Below, one piece after another: positions 1-12,500 of a stretch of DNA of 64,000 bases (the stretch's first letter is position 1; every line of letters begins with the position of its first letter). The DNA is taken from positions 186,001 through 250,000 of the forward strand of contig WSUB01000034.1 of NCBI GenBank assembly GCA_019633425.1. Reading direction: 5' to 3'. The position numbers were made by a program, and so were the translations under genes. The notes below the pieces were generated by a model. It had not been told where the DNA came from and made no database searches. It worked only from the letters and a program-made list of their open reading frames with translations. Source of the DNA: Tulasnella sp. 424 (lineage: Eukaryota > Basidiomycota > Agaricomycetes > Cantharellales > Tulasnellaceae).

Positions 1-1918
1 AACACTTTCTGGACCATCCCTTGACACCATTTTTGACTTGCATAGTCGGACGAAGAACTCTCATTCCGGACGAGGTTCGAGGAATAGCATTTCTTGATCT
101 TCCCTTGTGCCACTTCGAGTACACTAGAAGGGTGTTAGAGATGCTGAACTTCTGCCCGACCGAGCCCAACATACCTTTGTACTTCAATCATGCCGGCACG
201 TATATTCCCGCCTCGATGTTGTCTTGATTTTTCCGCCAAATCTTGAAGAATACCGGCTAACCTCCACGGGCTGAACCCCAGACCGGCGGACAAATTCTGG
301 TTATTGTTCATCACCTAAGCACGTACTGTTAGCGGTACCGGAGACGAGATCATAACGATTGACTCTACCTCAACAATCTCCACCAGGCTTAACCCTACTT
401 CGGCTGCGGCTCGAATATATTTCCCAACGACTGGAATGATGTTCGATTCCATTTGCACACTTTTCAACGTCCTCTGAGCCGCGAGCAACAATTCCCTAGG
501 TATTGCGTTGCGCTCTACCTCTGCCACGGGCACGTCTGATGGCGAGTATCCCGTGAGGACAGCATGGGTGGTGAGCTCGGACAAGTTTTCTCCTTCTTGT
601 ATGGCACCTGGAATCTAGATAGCCAACGTCAGAGTGAGTTCAGAGTTGAAAGGTAAAATGAAAGACGGAGGCTTACATCGAGGTCCATGTCACAATATTC
701 GCCCGCACCGTTAGCCATAGTGGAGGTAGGGTGGAACCTTGGCCTTGAAATATACTCTTCGCGGGTAATTTCCCCCAACAACTAGATAAGCCGATTACGG
801 GCTCAGGATCGACGTCAGAGTAAATCGTCATGAGTGCTTACCTCTCGTAGAACTTCCTGAATCGTGGGTCTTGCAGTGGGATCATAGTTCCAGCACCGAC
901 GCATGAGTGCCCAGAGAGGATCATGAGCTGGGAGGTACGGGTGATCCCTAGGAATAGGAGGTTCGTTTTGCATCACACGACGGAGAATGGCGTGATGGAG
1001 AAGACCGTTGAATGGAGCTTTTCCGCTCATGACCTGGTGCAACGCCCGGGCTCGGTAAGCCTTGCCTAGCATCACTTGCACGCACTCACAGTTAAAATGA
1101 GACCACCAAACGCATAAACGTCGGTTTCCAAACTTGGCTTCTGTCCAGCGAAAAGCTCACAGGCCATATACCTCACACTTCCTTTCACCGTTTCGCTCGT
1201 CGTAAACCCGCTCCGAGCCTCGAGGTCCTGGACAACCCGGCTCAGGCCGAAATCGGAAAGCGCCGCACCATTCCAATCGTTAATCAGGACGTTTTCTGGC
1301 TTGATATCGGCATGGCAGATGGGAGGAGCTCGTGAATGGAGATATTCGAGGCCGCAACCTGTTTGAAAGATCTGGCCAGGGTATATGGTGAACGACGGGC
1401 CAGGAGCCCACCGGCAATTTCGAAGAGAAACGCACCAGACGGAGCTTGTCACTTCGTGAGAGGGCCAGATTTGCCTTCAAATAGTCATTTAGGTTTCCAT
1501 ACCGGCACCAAGGGCTGATCAGCTGTGGTCGGGGTCGCGAACGGTAGCCAAGGAGGGGATGAATATTTGGGTGCGCTGTCTGGCTCCAAACAAACGCTTC
1601 TCGTTTTAGGCGCTTGATGATGGCGAGAGTTAGTATGTAGCGCCTTAAGCCTGGATATTTCACGGTACTGACCGTGCCCGTTTTCCATTGTAACGCTTCC
1701 TTCGTGGTTCGTGTATCCCTCGGAACGGGAGTCCTGAACTCCTTGATAGCCACTTGGAATCGTTCGCCTTGAGGGGTTGTCCAGAAGCCACGATAGATAT
1801 TTGCATAACCAGTGGTCATTGAGGGGTGTTCAGGAACTTCCAGGGTCCCCGGGAGTTCCTGGACGGTCTCGAAGAACTCCAAATGTCGACCTGGTTGAAC
1901 GAGCGACGCCGTGGCCAT
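1..1918 (-). CDS. Kinase-NLR paralogue, 5-prime part (runs off left edge)
   Basis: Partial gene; the start codon is at 1918 and it continues past base 1. Exons read as 1918-1673, 1612-1436, 1371-1090, 1033-842, 781-677, 614-369, 314-175 and 123-1. They encode a tyrosine-kinase-like domain: VAIK lysine in exon 1, a helix-C glutamate (KREAF) in exon 2, catalytic loop HADIKPEN, DFG, and a C-lobe ending in RCW..DP.ARPT. A helical linker follows. The exon layout and phases match the complete gene at 6546-12510, including the 140-nt exon and the phase-2 intron after it. An apparent in-frame TAA near 137 lies inside that intron (GTATGT donor, CTAAC branch site, TTCTAG acceptor), so it is not a break. 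By homology a NACHT and a repeat domain should lie to the left, outside the window. Proteins of this class are expected to be cytoplasmic signalling receptors. Confidence 0.8.
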
Positions 1919-2770
1919 CAGGACGACCTTCGAATCTAGGTAAAACTGTCTTCTTGTGTTCTCGAGTGACTTGTCAGTGATTGTGTCTGAGGCACGACAT
2001 GAGAGAAAAGGTCAGCACTGGGAGGTCAAACAAAAACCACCCGGGCACTTGTCCGCGGGCTGAGGAAATCTCCCCTGTTCGTACCTCCTGACCAGGCAAG
2101 AGACGTCAACACCTAATAATGGATGATGAATCTCGGTCAATCCACAGAAAAGATGGGGGGCAAAGTCAGGCGGTGGTGGAAGAGCCCGTTGCTGTCGCTG
2201 AAGAAAACGTGTTTGTTCCGACTTGCATGCATCGCCTTGCGTGTTCAACGTTTCGAAACCGTCGCGATCGATTCATCATTGTGAAATGGAACCACAGATA
2301 TTCCAGACGGTCTCCTTTGGTTTTGTTATAGTGTCAGATATTACCTATATTTCCTATTGTTTGCAGACTGTAATTTGCCGGGTGTGACAACGTGCGCAAC
2401 CTCGGGACATAGGATGTACGCAGTCCAATATTCCCAGAAAGTGTTGGTTTGGAGCGAGCGGAGGTGAAACGATGATCATATATCCTGGATGTCAGTACGA
2501 CGGAGTTCGTCGTTTGTCGACACCGTGACTGGGTAGATCGCATCGAGGTGTGCAGGTTGGTCCTTCACCACTCTGAATCTGTCATATGTGAGGCTTGTCC
2601 GATGAATGTGACATCACGTCAGACCCCGAAAGTGATGTCACGTGGTGTGAAACAAGGTCAGACTAAATCGCAACAACCGCCGCTTCACTTCCCTCGCCGC
2701 TTTCACTCAGTCTCACTCGTAGGCGACGGCAAAGACTCCCCTCAGCGGCTATCATCTACGTCCAAAGAGC
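1919..2770. other. Upstream region of the kinase-NLR paralogue, no gene seen
   Basis: No convincing coding sequence. The first 100 or so bases upstream of the start resemble the region upstream of the second kinase-NLR gene (12511-12680), so the promoters appear to have been duplicated with the genes. The remainder shows only short unsupported open frames. Confidence 0.5.
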
Positions 2771-4920
2771 ACTCTTAACAGCAACCCTATTAATCCCAGT
2801 CATCGCCTCTACTCTCATGGCCGCAATCGACGTCGAACGTATTAAACGACGCAACAGGAGGACCGGAGCTTGCTAGCTCTCCCTCCATGTGCGACTCGGC
2901 AAATGGCAGGTTCTACGTCCGGGAAGAAAAGGCCGTCGCTTGCTCGCTGACCGCCCAATATTCGATGAAGACCGGAGACCCAGGAGAAGCGTTCGGTGTC
3001 AGCGAGACCGAGGAACACCTTCCGGAGGAACTCCTGCCGAGTCGCATATTGGGTCCCAAGGCCAGTCGGACCCAGACCACCCATGACCTCACTGCCCACG
3101 TTACTGATACTGCAACTGCGTCTGTTAGGTATCTAGCGGCGAAGGGGGGACAATGGTGGCACCCAACGCCAACACGAGACCGCTGGCCGCTTTGGAGCCA
3201 CCTCCACTAACTGGCCAATTCCGGCGAAGACAGGAACGTTGACGTTGTACCCCCAAGATCAAAGGTTAGTCTGGTCGGGAAATGCTCCGGAGAATATGGG
3301 TAGATTGACCGAATTGGCTTCGCTGTCCTAAAAGGGGACTCTAAGACTTTTGTCGGACCTCGACAGCACCTCACCACCAATTCCCGCTTCCGCTTCGGGG
3401 AGCACGTCACCTGCATCTCCTTCATCGCCGATGCGCGTCCAAGGCGGTACTGCTTACTACCGCAAGCTTTGATTCTCAATTTCGATCTCCCGAAGAATCT
3501 GGACCGGACCGTACAACGAAAGACAATGACTTCCGTGCCTCAACTTCCTCTCCCAGCAGAACCCAGACCATTGACCGCCGCACCCAACTTACGAAAGTGA
3601 TAGCCCACGCTTCTAATACAGCAGGAGGCCAAGCTACGGAAGCGAAGGACCTCTCCATGATGTAAAAGCAGGGGATATCTCCCAGCAAAAGGGCAGTCGA
3701 GGAGTCGAAGGACGCTGTGGAGAAGAGGCCGATTAGCCGTCGGAAGTTGTTTATGGGAAGGACGTCGCGTTGGATATGACTGGATGTCCTAACACTGGAG
3801 CTGCTGGGGCGGAATCCGAAGAGGTTGGCGAAGCATAAGAGCTCGTCGGCCAGCGCGGGCCTGAAGACCAAAGGATCCCCCTGAATTACCCTCAAAACCA
3901 CAACCGGACCGCTGGTCGTCTCAGCCTTTCCCGTCGTCATCATCACCGCCGTTAACGTCCCACCTTCCCCTTTCGACGCTAAACACGCATATGATCGAGG
4001 TTCCGCGCCCCCAGATATGCAGGTTACGATTCCGAATGCGGGGGATTTTGTCGACCGCGCCACCGGATTACACTTGGGGGGCGTTTCCGATGAGGATGTC
4101 TGCGAGACCGACTCTCAAGCGTCTTGTGGAGAATGATCCGGTGGTTAAAGTAGGACGTAACCCCGGGCAATCGGATACAACTGCGTCGAAGGTCGAGGAT
4201 GGTGCTGCTTAGACTAACTTACTTTCACCTACAACCGAAGACAACAAGAACTTTCTCGTTCCGATACAGTCTACAGTATGCGGCAACTATGAAGGACGGA
4301 GGATGAGGCTCGACGATTTGGAGAGTGCGCGATGGTTTGGTGATGAGGAAGTGGAGTATACGCAGCCGTTGGCTGGTCCGGTCTTGCTCGGTAGGATAGG
4401 TGCGTGCATACGAGGCTGCGTCGCGCTTTTGCGCAGGAGCGGGGAGTACTCATTTGTGTCCTTGTTTCGCTTTGTATAGGTTCATCATTCAGCAACGCAA
4501 TTCTCCTCTCATGGCGGCGTTGCTGTCCAATGGAGAGACGACATGAAACTGTTACCCGAACACCAACCTCGCCCACCTCTACCTCTCAGAGCATCCGGAC
4601 CTAGAACATATGTCACCCCCTAGAAGTCCAAGTGTACCCCTTGTTGATACTACGTTGACTGCAAGGGAGAAAGGCACTATTCGGTGTCCGAAAGCGAAGA
4701 GCACCATCGACACGCGAGGAGGAAATTGAGTTTCGATAGCATACCGGGGTCGTTACCGGGCTCGGAATACGGAGGGAGTGATGGAGAGGAAGACGATGAG
4801 GAGGATGAAGACGACGAGGGCGAGGGCGATGACGATGGGGAAGATGATGAACATGGCGGGGTTGAGGAAGTGCTGGATGACAACATCTTGGAAGAGATGG
4901 CGAATGGACCGTTTATCTGA
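2770..4920 (+). pseudogene. Eroded coding-like region with an acidic C-terminal tail, unidentified
   Basis: The plus strand shows several stretches with protein-like, Ser/Pro-rich and charged composition in shifting frames, separated by stops. Near 2880-3200 a segment is rich in Glu, Ser and Thr. Near 3480-4200 there are several short open stretches. Near 4290-4400 an open segment ends at a plausible donor (GTGCGT). The last stretch, about 4684-4920, codes a strongly acidic Asp/Glu run and then a stop. I could not join these into one frame with credible introns. A decayed gene seems likelier than an active one, but an intron-rich active gene is not excluded. The family is not recognised. Confidence 0.3.
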
Positions 4921-5173
4921 AGGGAATTTTTTCGGTTCTGATTGTGGAGAGGTGTGGAGGGTCTCTTGCTTTGTCGGTGCGTCCACTTCGTTTTGTAAAT
5001 TCTTGCATGCCCTTTCCTTCGTTTTTTATCTCTGGTACTAGCATATTGCGTACACGCACCCACGTATTATGTATCACATAATCATTCAAATTTGACGAAC
5101 AAGTCCTTTCACAACGCTGGGTCCAGACCACAAATCAAACCAACAAATCAAACCAACAGGTCGTAGGTTTAAG

Positions 5174-6331
5174 CTAGAGCACAAGCGAGACGTCAAACAT
5201 GGAAAGCTCCCTGTCAGAAACGATGACAAGGGTTCCATTAGAAATAAGTATGGTCGGATTTTCGTCGGCCCAGTACTGAGAGGGGAGCCAGAAAAAGCGA
5301 GAAGAGGATAATTTCACCCAAGGATAGTTAATGTTTGGAATGCCGTATGTAAGTTCAAGGGGGGACCCCGGATCTGAAAAAGGAGATGATTAGCTGTGAG
5401 GAAGCAATCATTGGTATCATGGAGTGCACTGGACGTACCGGCATGCCGAATGGGAGCGAAGGAGATCAGGCAGAAGTTGTCACCTGTCACTGGTTGGTCA
5501 AAAGGTGTCCCAGTCTGAGCATCCCAGAATCGAATCGTGCTGTCGTCGGATCCGGATGCCAGAACCCTGCCGTCTGGCGAGAACGCAATGGAGCTCACTT
5601 CGCCATTCTGGCCGGTGAGTGGCTGGCCCAAAGGCGCCCCGGTCTGAGTCACCCACAATCGAATCGTGCCGTCGTAAGATCCGGATGCCAGAACCCTGCC
5701 ATTTGGCGAGAACGCAACGGAGAAAACCCAGTCAGGGTAACTGTGAGTGGCTGGCCCAAAGGTGTCTCGGTTTGAGCATCCCACAATCGAATCGTCCCGT
5801 CCTCGGATCCGGAGGCCAGAACCCTGCCGTCTGGCGAGAACCCAATGAAGCAAACCCAGAAATTGTGATCTGTGAGTGGCTGGCCCAAAGGCGTCCCGGT
5901 CTGAGCATCCCAGAATCGAATCGTGCAGTCGTTGGATCCGGATGCCAGAACCCTGCCGTCTGGCGAGAACGCAACGGAGCGAACCTCGCGATTGTGGCCC
6001 GTGAGTGGCTGGCCCAAAGGCGTCCCGCTCTGAGCATCCCACAATCGAATCGTACAGTCGTCAGATCTGGATGCCAGAGCCCCGCCGTCTGGCGAGAACG
6101 CAACGGAGCGAACGGGGCGACTGTGGCCTGTGAGTGGCTGGCCCGGAAGCATCCTGGTCTGATCATCCCAAAGTCGAATCTTGCGGTCGGAGAATCCGGA
6201 TGCCAGAAGCTTGCCGTCTGGCGAGAACGCAACGGAGCGAACGCGGCCGCCGTGGCCTGTGAGTGGCTGGCCCAAAGGTCTCCCGGTCTGAGCATCCCAC
6301 AATCGAATCTTGCGGTCGGAGGATCCGGATT
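5174..6331 (-). pseudogene. Truncated, frameshifted WD40 3-prime fragment of an NLR gene
   Basis: This minus-strand segment is a second copy of the 3-prime end of the kinase-NLR gene downstream of it. About eight WD40 repeats are visible (motifs VAFSPDG and ASGS.D), followed by the same penultimate-exon end, an intron at the same position, and a last exon ending at TAG (5174). Homology starts abruptly at 6331 inside a repeat, so there is no start codon, kinase or NACHT. Near 5745 the reading frame changes between two repeats, where a stretch equal to about 7 nt is missing from the usual repeat-to-repeat link. Other repeats remain open, which suggests recent decay. It may be the leftover of an unequal crossover between WD40 arrays. 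Confidence 0.8.
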
Positions 6332-6545
6332 AGGTCGAGGAAAAGACATAAGGGGAAATTACAACACGAACACGGTGGCTAATGTTCGGGTACTAAGATA
6401 CTAACATAAGGGGAGAAGGATAGAAAGAGGAGTATACAAGAATGGAATCGCTGTACACCAACAAGAGCACGCTCGAAATCAATTTCTGTCAAAAGAGCTC
6501 CAATCCAGATTAGAAAGCACCCATCTGCAGCATACAACCAATTGT
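6332..6545. other. Spacer between WD40 fragment and full NLR gene
   Basis: About 210 bases of A-rich unique sequence. It holds the 3-prime end region of the full kinase-NLR gene and the broken 5-prime edge of the WD40 fragment. No coding signal was seen. Confidence 0.5.
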
Positions 6546-9500
6546 TTAAAGCTGGAGCGCATGCGAGACATCGAATATGGAAAGTGTCCCCTGGGATTCG
6601 ATGGCAAGGGTTCCATTAGAAAGAAGTATCGTTGGAGAAGGGTCCCCCCAGTACTGAGCAGGAAGCCAGAACAAACGAGAGGAGGATAATTTCACCCAGT
6701 GATCGTGAAAGTTTGGAATATGGTATGTAAGTCTCGGCGGTCCCCGCAGATCTGAAAGAAGATATTATCAGCTATGATGAAGCACTGATTGGTGGCGTGG
6801 ACTGCAACGAACGTACCTGCATGTGAAACGGGAAATAGCGAGATCACGTTGTTGCAACCTGTGACTGGTTTGCCCAAAAGCGTCCATGTCTGAGCATCCC
6901 ATAATCGAATCGTGCGGTCGTAAGATCCAGATGCCAGAACCTTCCCGTCTGGCGAGAACACGATGGAGATAACATCAGAACTATGCCCTGTCAGTGGCGG
7001 GGTCAAAGGCGACCCGGTCTGAGCATGCCACAGTCGAATTGTGCGGTCGTAGGATCCGGATGCCAAAACCTTGCCATCGGGTGAGAACGCGACGGAGCGA
7101 ACCCAGCCTGTATGACCTGTCAGTGGCTGACCCAAAGGTGTTCCAGTCTGAGTCTCCCATAATCGAATCGTGCCGTCATAGGATCCGGATGCCAGAACCC
7201 TGCCGTCTGGGGAGCACGCAACGGAGAAAACATAGCCACTGTGCCCTGTCAATGGCTGGCCCAAAGGGATCCCAGTCTGAGCATCCCACAATCGAATCGT
7301 GCCTTCAGAGGATCCGGATGCCAGAACCTTGCTGTCTGGCGTGAACATCAGGGACGTACCAAAACTATGTCCTGCCAGTGGTGGGCCCAAAGTTGTCCCG
7401 CTCCGAGCATTCCACAATTGAATCCTGCGATCGTAGGATCCGGAGGCCAAAACCTTGCTATCAGGTGAGAACCTGACGAAGCAAACACTGTCACTGTGAC
7501 CGGTCAGTGGCTGGTACAAAGGCGACCCGGTTTGAGCATCCCACAATTGAATCGTGCCGTCATTAGATCCGGACACTAGAACTCTGCCATCTGGAGAGAG
7601 TGCTACGGAGCAAACGGACCCTTTGTAGGCTGTCAGTGGCTGGCTCGAGAACAGTCTGGTCCGAGCATCCCACAATTGAATCGTGCCATCATCGGATCCG
7701 GATGCCAGAACTTTGCCATCCGGCGAGAACACAACGGCGCAAATGTGGGTATTGTGACCTGTGAGTGGCTGGCCCAAAGGTGCCCCGGTCTGGGCATCCC
7801 GCAATCGAACCGTGTGGTCCCGGGATCCAGATGCCAGAACCTTGCCGTCTGGCGAGAACGCAACGGAGCAAACGGAGCCATTGTGACCTGTGAGTGGCTG
7901 GCCCAAAGGTGTCCCGGTCTTAGCATCCCACAATCGGATCGTGCGGTCCAAGTCCGCGGATCCGGATGCCAGAACCTTGCTGTCTGGCGAGAACGCAACG
8001 CAGCAAACATCCTGCCTGTGGCCTTCAAGTGGATGGCCCATATTTGTCCCGGTCTGAGCCTCCCATAATCGAGCCGTGTAGTCGTCGGATCCGGATGCCA
8101 GAACCTTGCCATCTGGCGAGAACGCAACGGAGCGAACGGAGTTATTGTGGCCTGTGAGTGGCTGGCCCAAAGGCGTCCCGGACCGAGCATCCCACAATCG
8201 AATCGTGCAGTCATTGGATCCGGATGCCAGAACCTTTCCATCTGGCGAGAACGCAACGGAGCGAACGGAGTTATTGTGGCCTGTGAGTGGCTGGCCCAAA
8301 GGTGTCCCGGACCGAGCATCCCACAATCGAATCGTGCCGTCATTGGATCCGGATGCCAGAACCTTGCCGTCTGGTGAGAACGCAACGGAGAGAACGGAGC
8401 CATTGTGACCTGCGAGTGGCTGGCCCAAAGGTGTCCCGGTCTGAGCATCCCACAATCGAATCGTGGCCTCTCTGGATCCGGATGCAAGAACAGCGCCATC
8501 CGGCGAAAAGGCAACCGTGTACATATCAGCACCAACGGATCTGGTCCACAGGTTTGCTGGCCATGTTAATGGCTGTATGCCACGCAGAGTTCGGACTTTG
8601 GCATGCTTTCCGTAGCACTCCCACAGCACCGTCCTCTGAGGACAATGAGCAAGCGCCGACGCATAAATGTGGAGTGCTCCAAATGAAATTGGCTCTAAAA
8701 ATGCGGCGATGAACCTCTGGGCATCATTCCATATGGTGCCCAAAGACTTAGAATCCGAAATCTCTGTGCCATTGTCTCGCTATGAGCGTTGGTTTAGCAC
8801 ACAGGGTTGAATCGAGACATAGAATCCGTACTGCAGACTCACCGAGAGCCACAAATCCACGCGCCTTGCGACAACGATCGCCTCGGTAGTAGCTCCAATC
8901 AGACTCATCACTTCAAGCCAGTCCAAGAGGTTTTCCTTGCTGAATGTTTCAAAGTCCGCTCGTTGGCCGGGGGTACTCTCTGTAGTCAGCCTTGACCACT
9001 GTGTGCCCTCAGTCAGATGAATCGACCAAGCTCTGCAGCAGTAGCGAATGGCCGGAGACACCTCCCGTTCTATCACATTCTGAACCTCTGAGTTTGGCTT
9101 CGAGAGGTCCGACAGGTTGCAGATATTCTTCTTCAGACATCGAATCATTATGCCCAGGCATCGGCTTGCAAGCCGTTCATGGTGCTGACATACGTTGACA
9201 TAGTAGACCCACTCCTTGCATCGTTGCTCGTTAACAAGCAGGTCACGAATGGAGGTGTGCATGAGGTGCATAGATTCAGTGGATGAAGTGGGAATGAGGA
9301 GGAGGGAGTTGAGGTCCATGAGAATGTCTTGCCGTAGATATTCAATGACACCCTCTTGATCAACGCCTTGGAAGATGCTGTTGTCACCATAGAGTGCAGC
9401 GATGACGTCAAGGGAGACAGGGTATGGCGCTACCACCAGGGTTCCTAGTATAGAGCATAGAAGCTCTTGCCTCGCTGGGTCGCGCCTGATGGTATTGATC

Positions 9501-12500
9501 GCTTTTGAAAGGATTTGGTGGTACAAGTCGTCGAGCCCATCCCATGTCGACGGTCGCTTGAGCAAATCGCGTAGTCGATTTACAGGTGACCCGTTGCCAA
9601 TGTACGTGATTACGGTTTGGGCCCACTGAAATAACCCTTGAGACATCTCCACCAAGTTTCCGATGTCCCCTGATGAAGGCCACTCTTCCGGAAGACCGTG
9701 GTCTTCCTTTATCTGGGAGAAGCCCTGCTTGATGAAACGTGCAAGGTCGTTCACCACATTGACTGACGAGTCTAAATCCTCTACTGGCCAATTCATTGGT
9801 TCAAGCGCACGGAGCAGTTCGGCCTCTGGACGACATGTAAGGAGGAATTTGACGTTGGTGGGAAATGAGGAAGAGTGCTGATCGATGAGCTTGACAAAAT
9901 CCACAGCATCTTTGGAATTTTGGAATTCGTCAAGCGCATCAACAACAATGAGGACGGTGTGAGACTGATGCATGAGGCTTGAAAGGGGGGCGGCCAAGAG
10001 GGTCGTAAACTGGACGTCGAGTCGTTGGTCTGCGATGTCCTCGTTCTCTCGCACGCTCTCTAAGACTGCGTTCCTGACCTCCGGAACCAAACTGGTCCCT
10101 AGTTGCCTCGCGAGGGCGCAAACAATCCTGGTGTTAAGCATGTTTTGACCTCGACGGAAGTGGAAGATGGCGCAGGAGGCTCGGTATTGCCAGTCGTGAG
10201 CCACGGTCGACGCAATGGTGGATTTGCCTCGCCCAGCCATCCCGCGGAGCCACAACACTCGGCCGGAGGTGGACGTATCCCTTATCCAACTGTCAATGCG
10301 GTCCAATATCTCCACTCTGGTCCCCGGCAGGCAAATGACATCCTCGATCGCATTTCCCGGCGCCCCATATTTTCCATCACCAAGGCGGTTAAGTAGATGT
10401 CGGCGTTGCTCCTGAATTTCACGGTTTTCTGAACATAAAAATGTCAGTCTACTCCATGCTGTCAGCTGCAAAGTACCTACCGAACTCGTTCATGAGACAG
10501 GTAGAGTCCAGAGTGACGAGCAGCTAGTATTACCAAATATCAGCCAACGGCCTAGGTGACAATGGTCCATGACCGACCTGAATCTCCTCCAACACCCTCC
10601 AGACCGCTCCTTGACACACCACGGGGCTTGTATGATCAGAAAAACAAGAAGCGATCGGGGAGAGGTTTGAGAGAAAGCGTTCCATGATCTTCTCTTGTGC
10701 AAATTCAAGCTCCCTGGAAAAAGTATTAACGTTCCAGCGTTGATATTTCGAGGTAAGAAACCGTGCCCACTTCTGTGTATCATTGATGCGTGCAAAAATC
10801 TCAGCGCCTCGATTCTGCCTTGACTCGTCCTCCAAGCCTTTCAGAAGCTTGGCTATCTTCTGCGGGTTATACTCCAGACTCGGTGGCAGGTCTCCGCTTT
10901 TGTTGATGGTCTAAACAAGGTAACAAGGCAATTTTAGCGGCGGAGCGGACCACAGGTAACCCATTGACCAACTATAGCAACCTCTATCAAGTTTAACCCT
11001 ACTTCGGCAGCCGCCCCTATGTATTTCCCAATAACTGTAATGGCTTTTGAGCTCACTTGTATGCTTTTCAACGTCTTCCGAGTTGCGAGCAGTGATTCTC
11101 CTAGTATGGAATCGTGCCCCACCTTCGCCTCGAGCGTGCCTGATCGCGAGTATCCTGGAGGAACACGATTGGCTTCGGGCAAAACTACTCCATCCTTGGA
11201 GGAGCCTGGAACCTAGATGGCCGATGTCAGATGGTGTCCGGAATCGAGTTGAATGACGGCAAACTGCGGCTAACATCAAGGTCCACGTCAGAGTGTTTGC
11301 GAGCGCCATCATCAGTCACAGATACGGGTTCACGCCTTGACTGCGGATGAGATTCATCATGCATAATCTCTCCTAGCAACTACATATGCCAAAACGCACT
11401 TCAGTACTTCGGTCACAATCCACTGCCACGAGGGCTTACCTCCAGCGTAACCTGCTGCATGGTAGGGCGCGCAGTAGGATCACTTTTCCAGCAACGACGC
11501 ATGAGTTTCCAGAGAGGATCCAGAGCTGGTAGCATCGGGTGATGTTTTGGAATGGGCGGTTGGTCTTCCATCACACGGCGGAGGATGACTTGAGGGAGCA
11601 GACCGTGGAATGGAGATTTTTCACTCAGAACCTTTGCCCAAATTTTCCGTTAAGCCTCACGTATTATTCATTTGAATATGTACTCACAGTTAAAATGAGA
11701 CCACCGAAAGCGTAAACGTCGGACCCCAGGTTCGGCTTTTGTCCAGCATAGAGTTCGGCGGCCATGTACCTCCAAGTACCCTTTATCGTTTCGCTGGTTG
11801 AGAATCCGCTCCGGGCCTCGAGGTCCTGCATGACCCGACTGAGACCGAAATCGGAAAGCGCAGCTTCACGGAAATCGCTAATAAGAACGTTTTCTGGCTT
11901 AATGTCGGCGTGGCAGATCGGAGGAGCCCGTGAATGGAGATGCTCAAGCCCGCACGCTGTTTGATATACCTGGCAGAGTATGATGAACAGTGTCTCAACG
12001 AGAAAGGGCAATGTTTCGAAGACAACGCACCAATCGAAGCTTGTCACATCGGGTGAGGTCAGGATGAGCCTGCAGATAGTCGTTCAAGTTTCCATGACGG
12101 CACCAAGGGCTGATGAGCCGCGGCTTGGGTTTCGAACAATATCCAAGTAAAGGATGAAGGTTCGGATGCTTTGTCTGGCTCCAAACAAAAACTTCCCGTT
12201 TTAGTCGCTTTACGTAGGCAACCATTAACAACCTCCGATATGGATAGTGATCCAGAGCACTAACCGTGGCTGCTTTTGCCTTTAGCGCCTCCTCCTCGGT
12301 TTGTCTGTCCTTCGGGATGAGAGTCCTGAGCTCCTTGATAGCTACTTGAACTCGCTCGCCTTGCGGGTTTGTCCAGAAACCGCAATAGACATCTGCATAA
12401 CCAGCGGTCATCGAGGGGCGCTCGGGAACGTCTAGGGCGCCCCCGAGTTCCTCGACTATCTCGAAGGATCCCAACCGTCGACCTGGTTGAATAAGCGACC

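Noticed and set aside
123..174. In-frame TAA in the left-edge kinase gene as evidence of a pseudogene
   Set aside because: The stop lies inside a well-formed 51-nt intron whose position and phase match an intron of the complete paralogue.
7633..8535. Long alternative-frame open stretches over the WD40 repeats, on both strands (also 5619-6404)
   Set aside because: They follow the repeat period exactly, lack any recognised domain and overlap the clearly coding WD40 frame.
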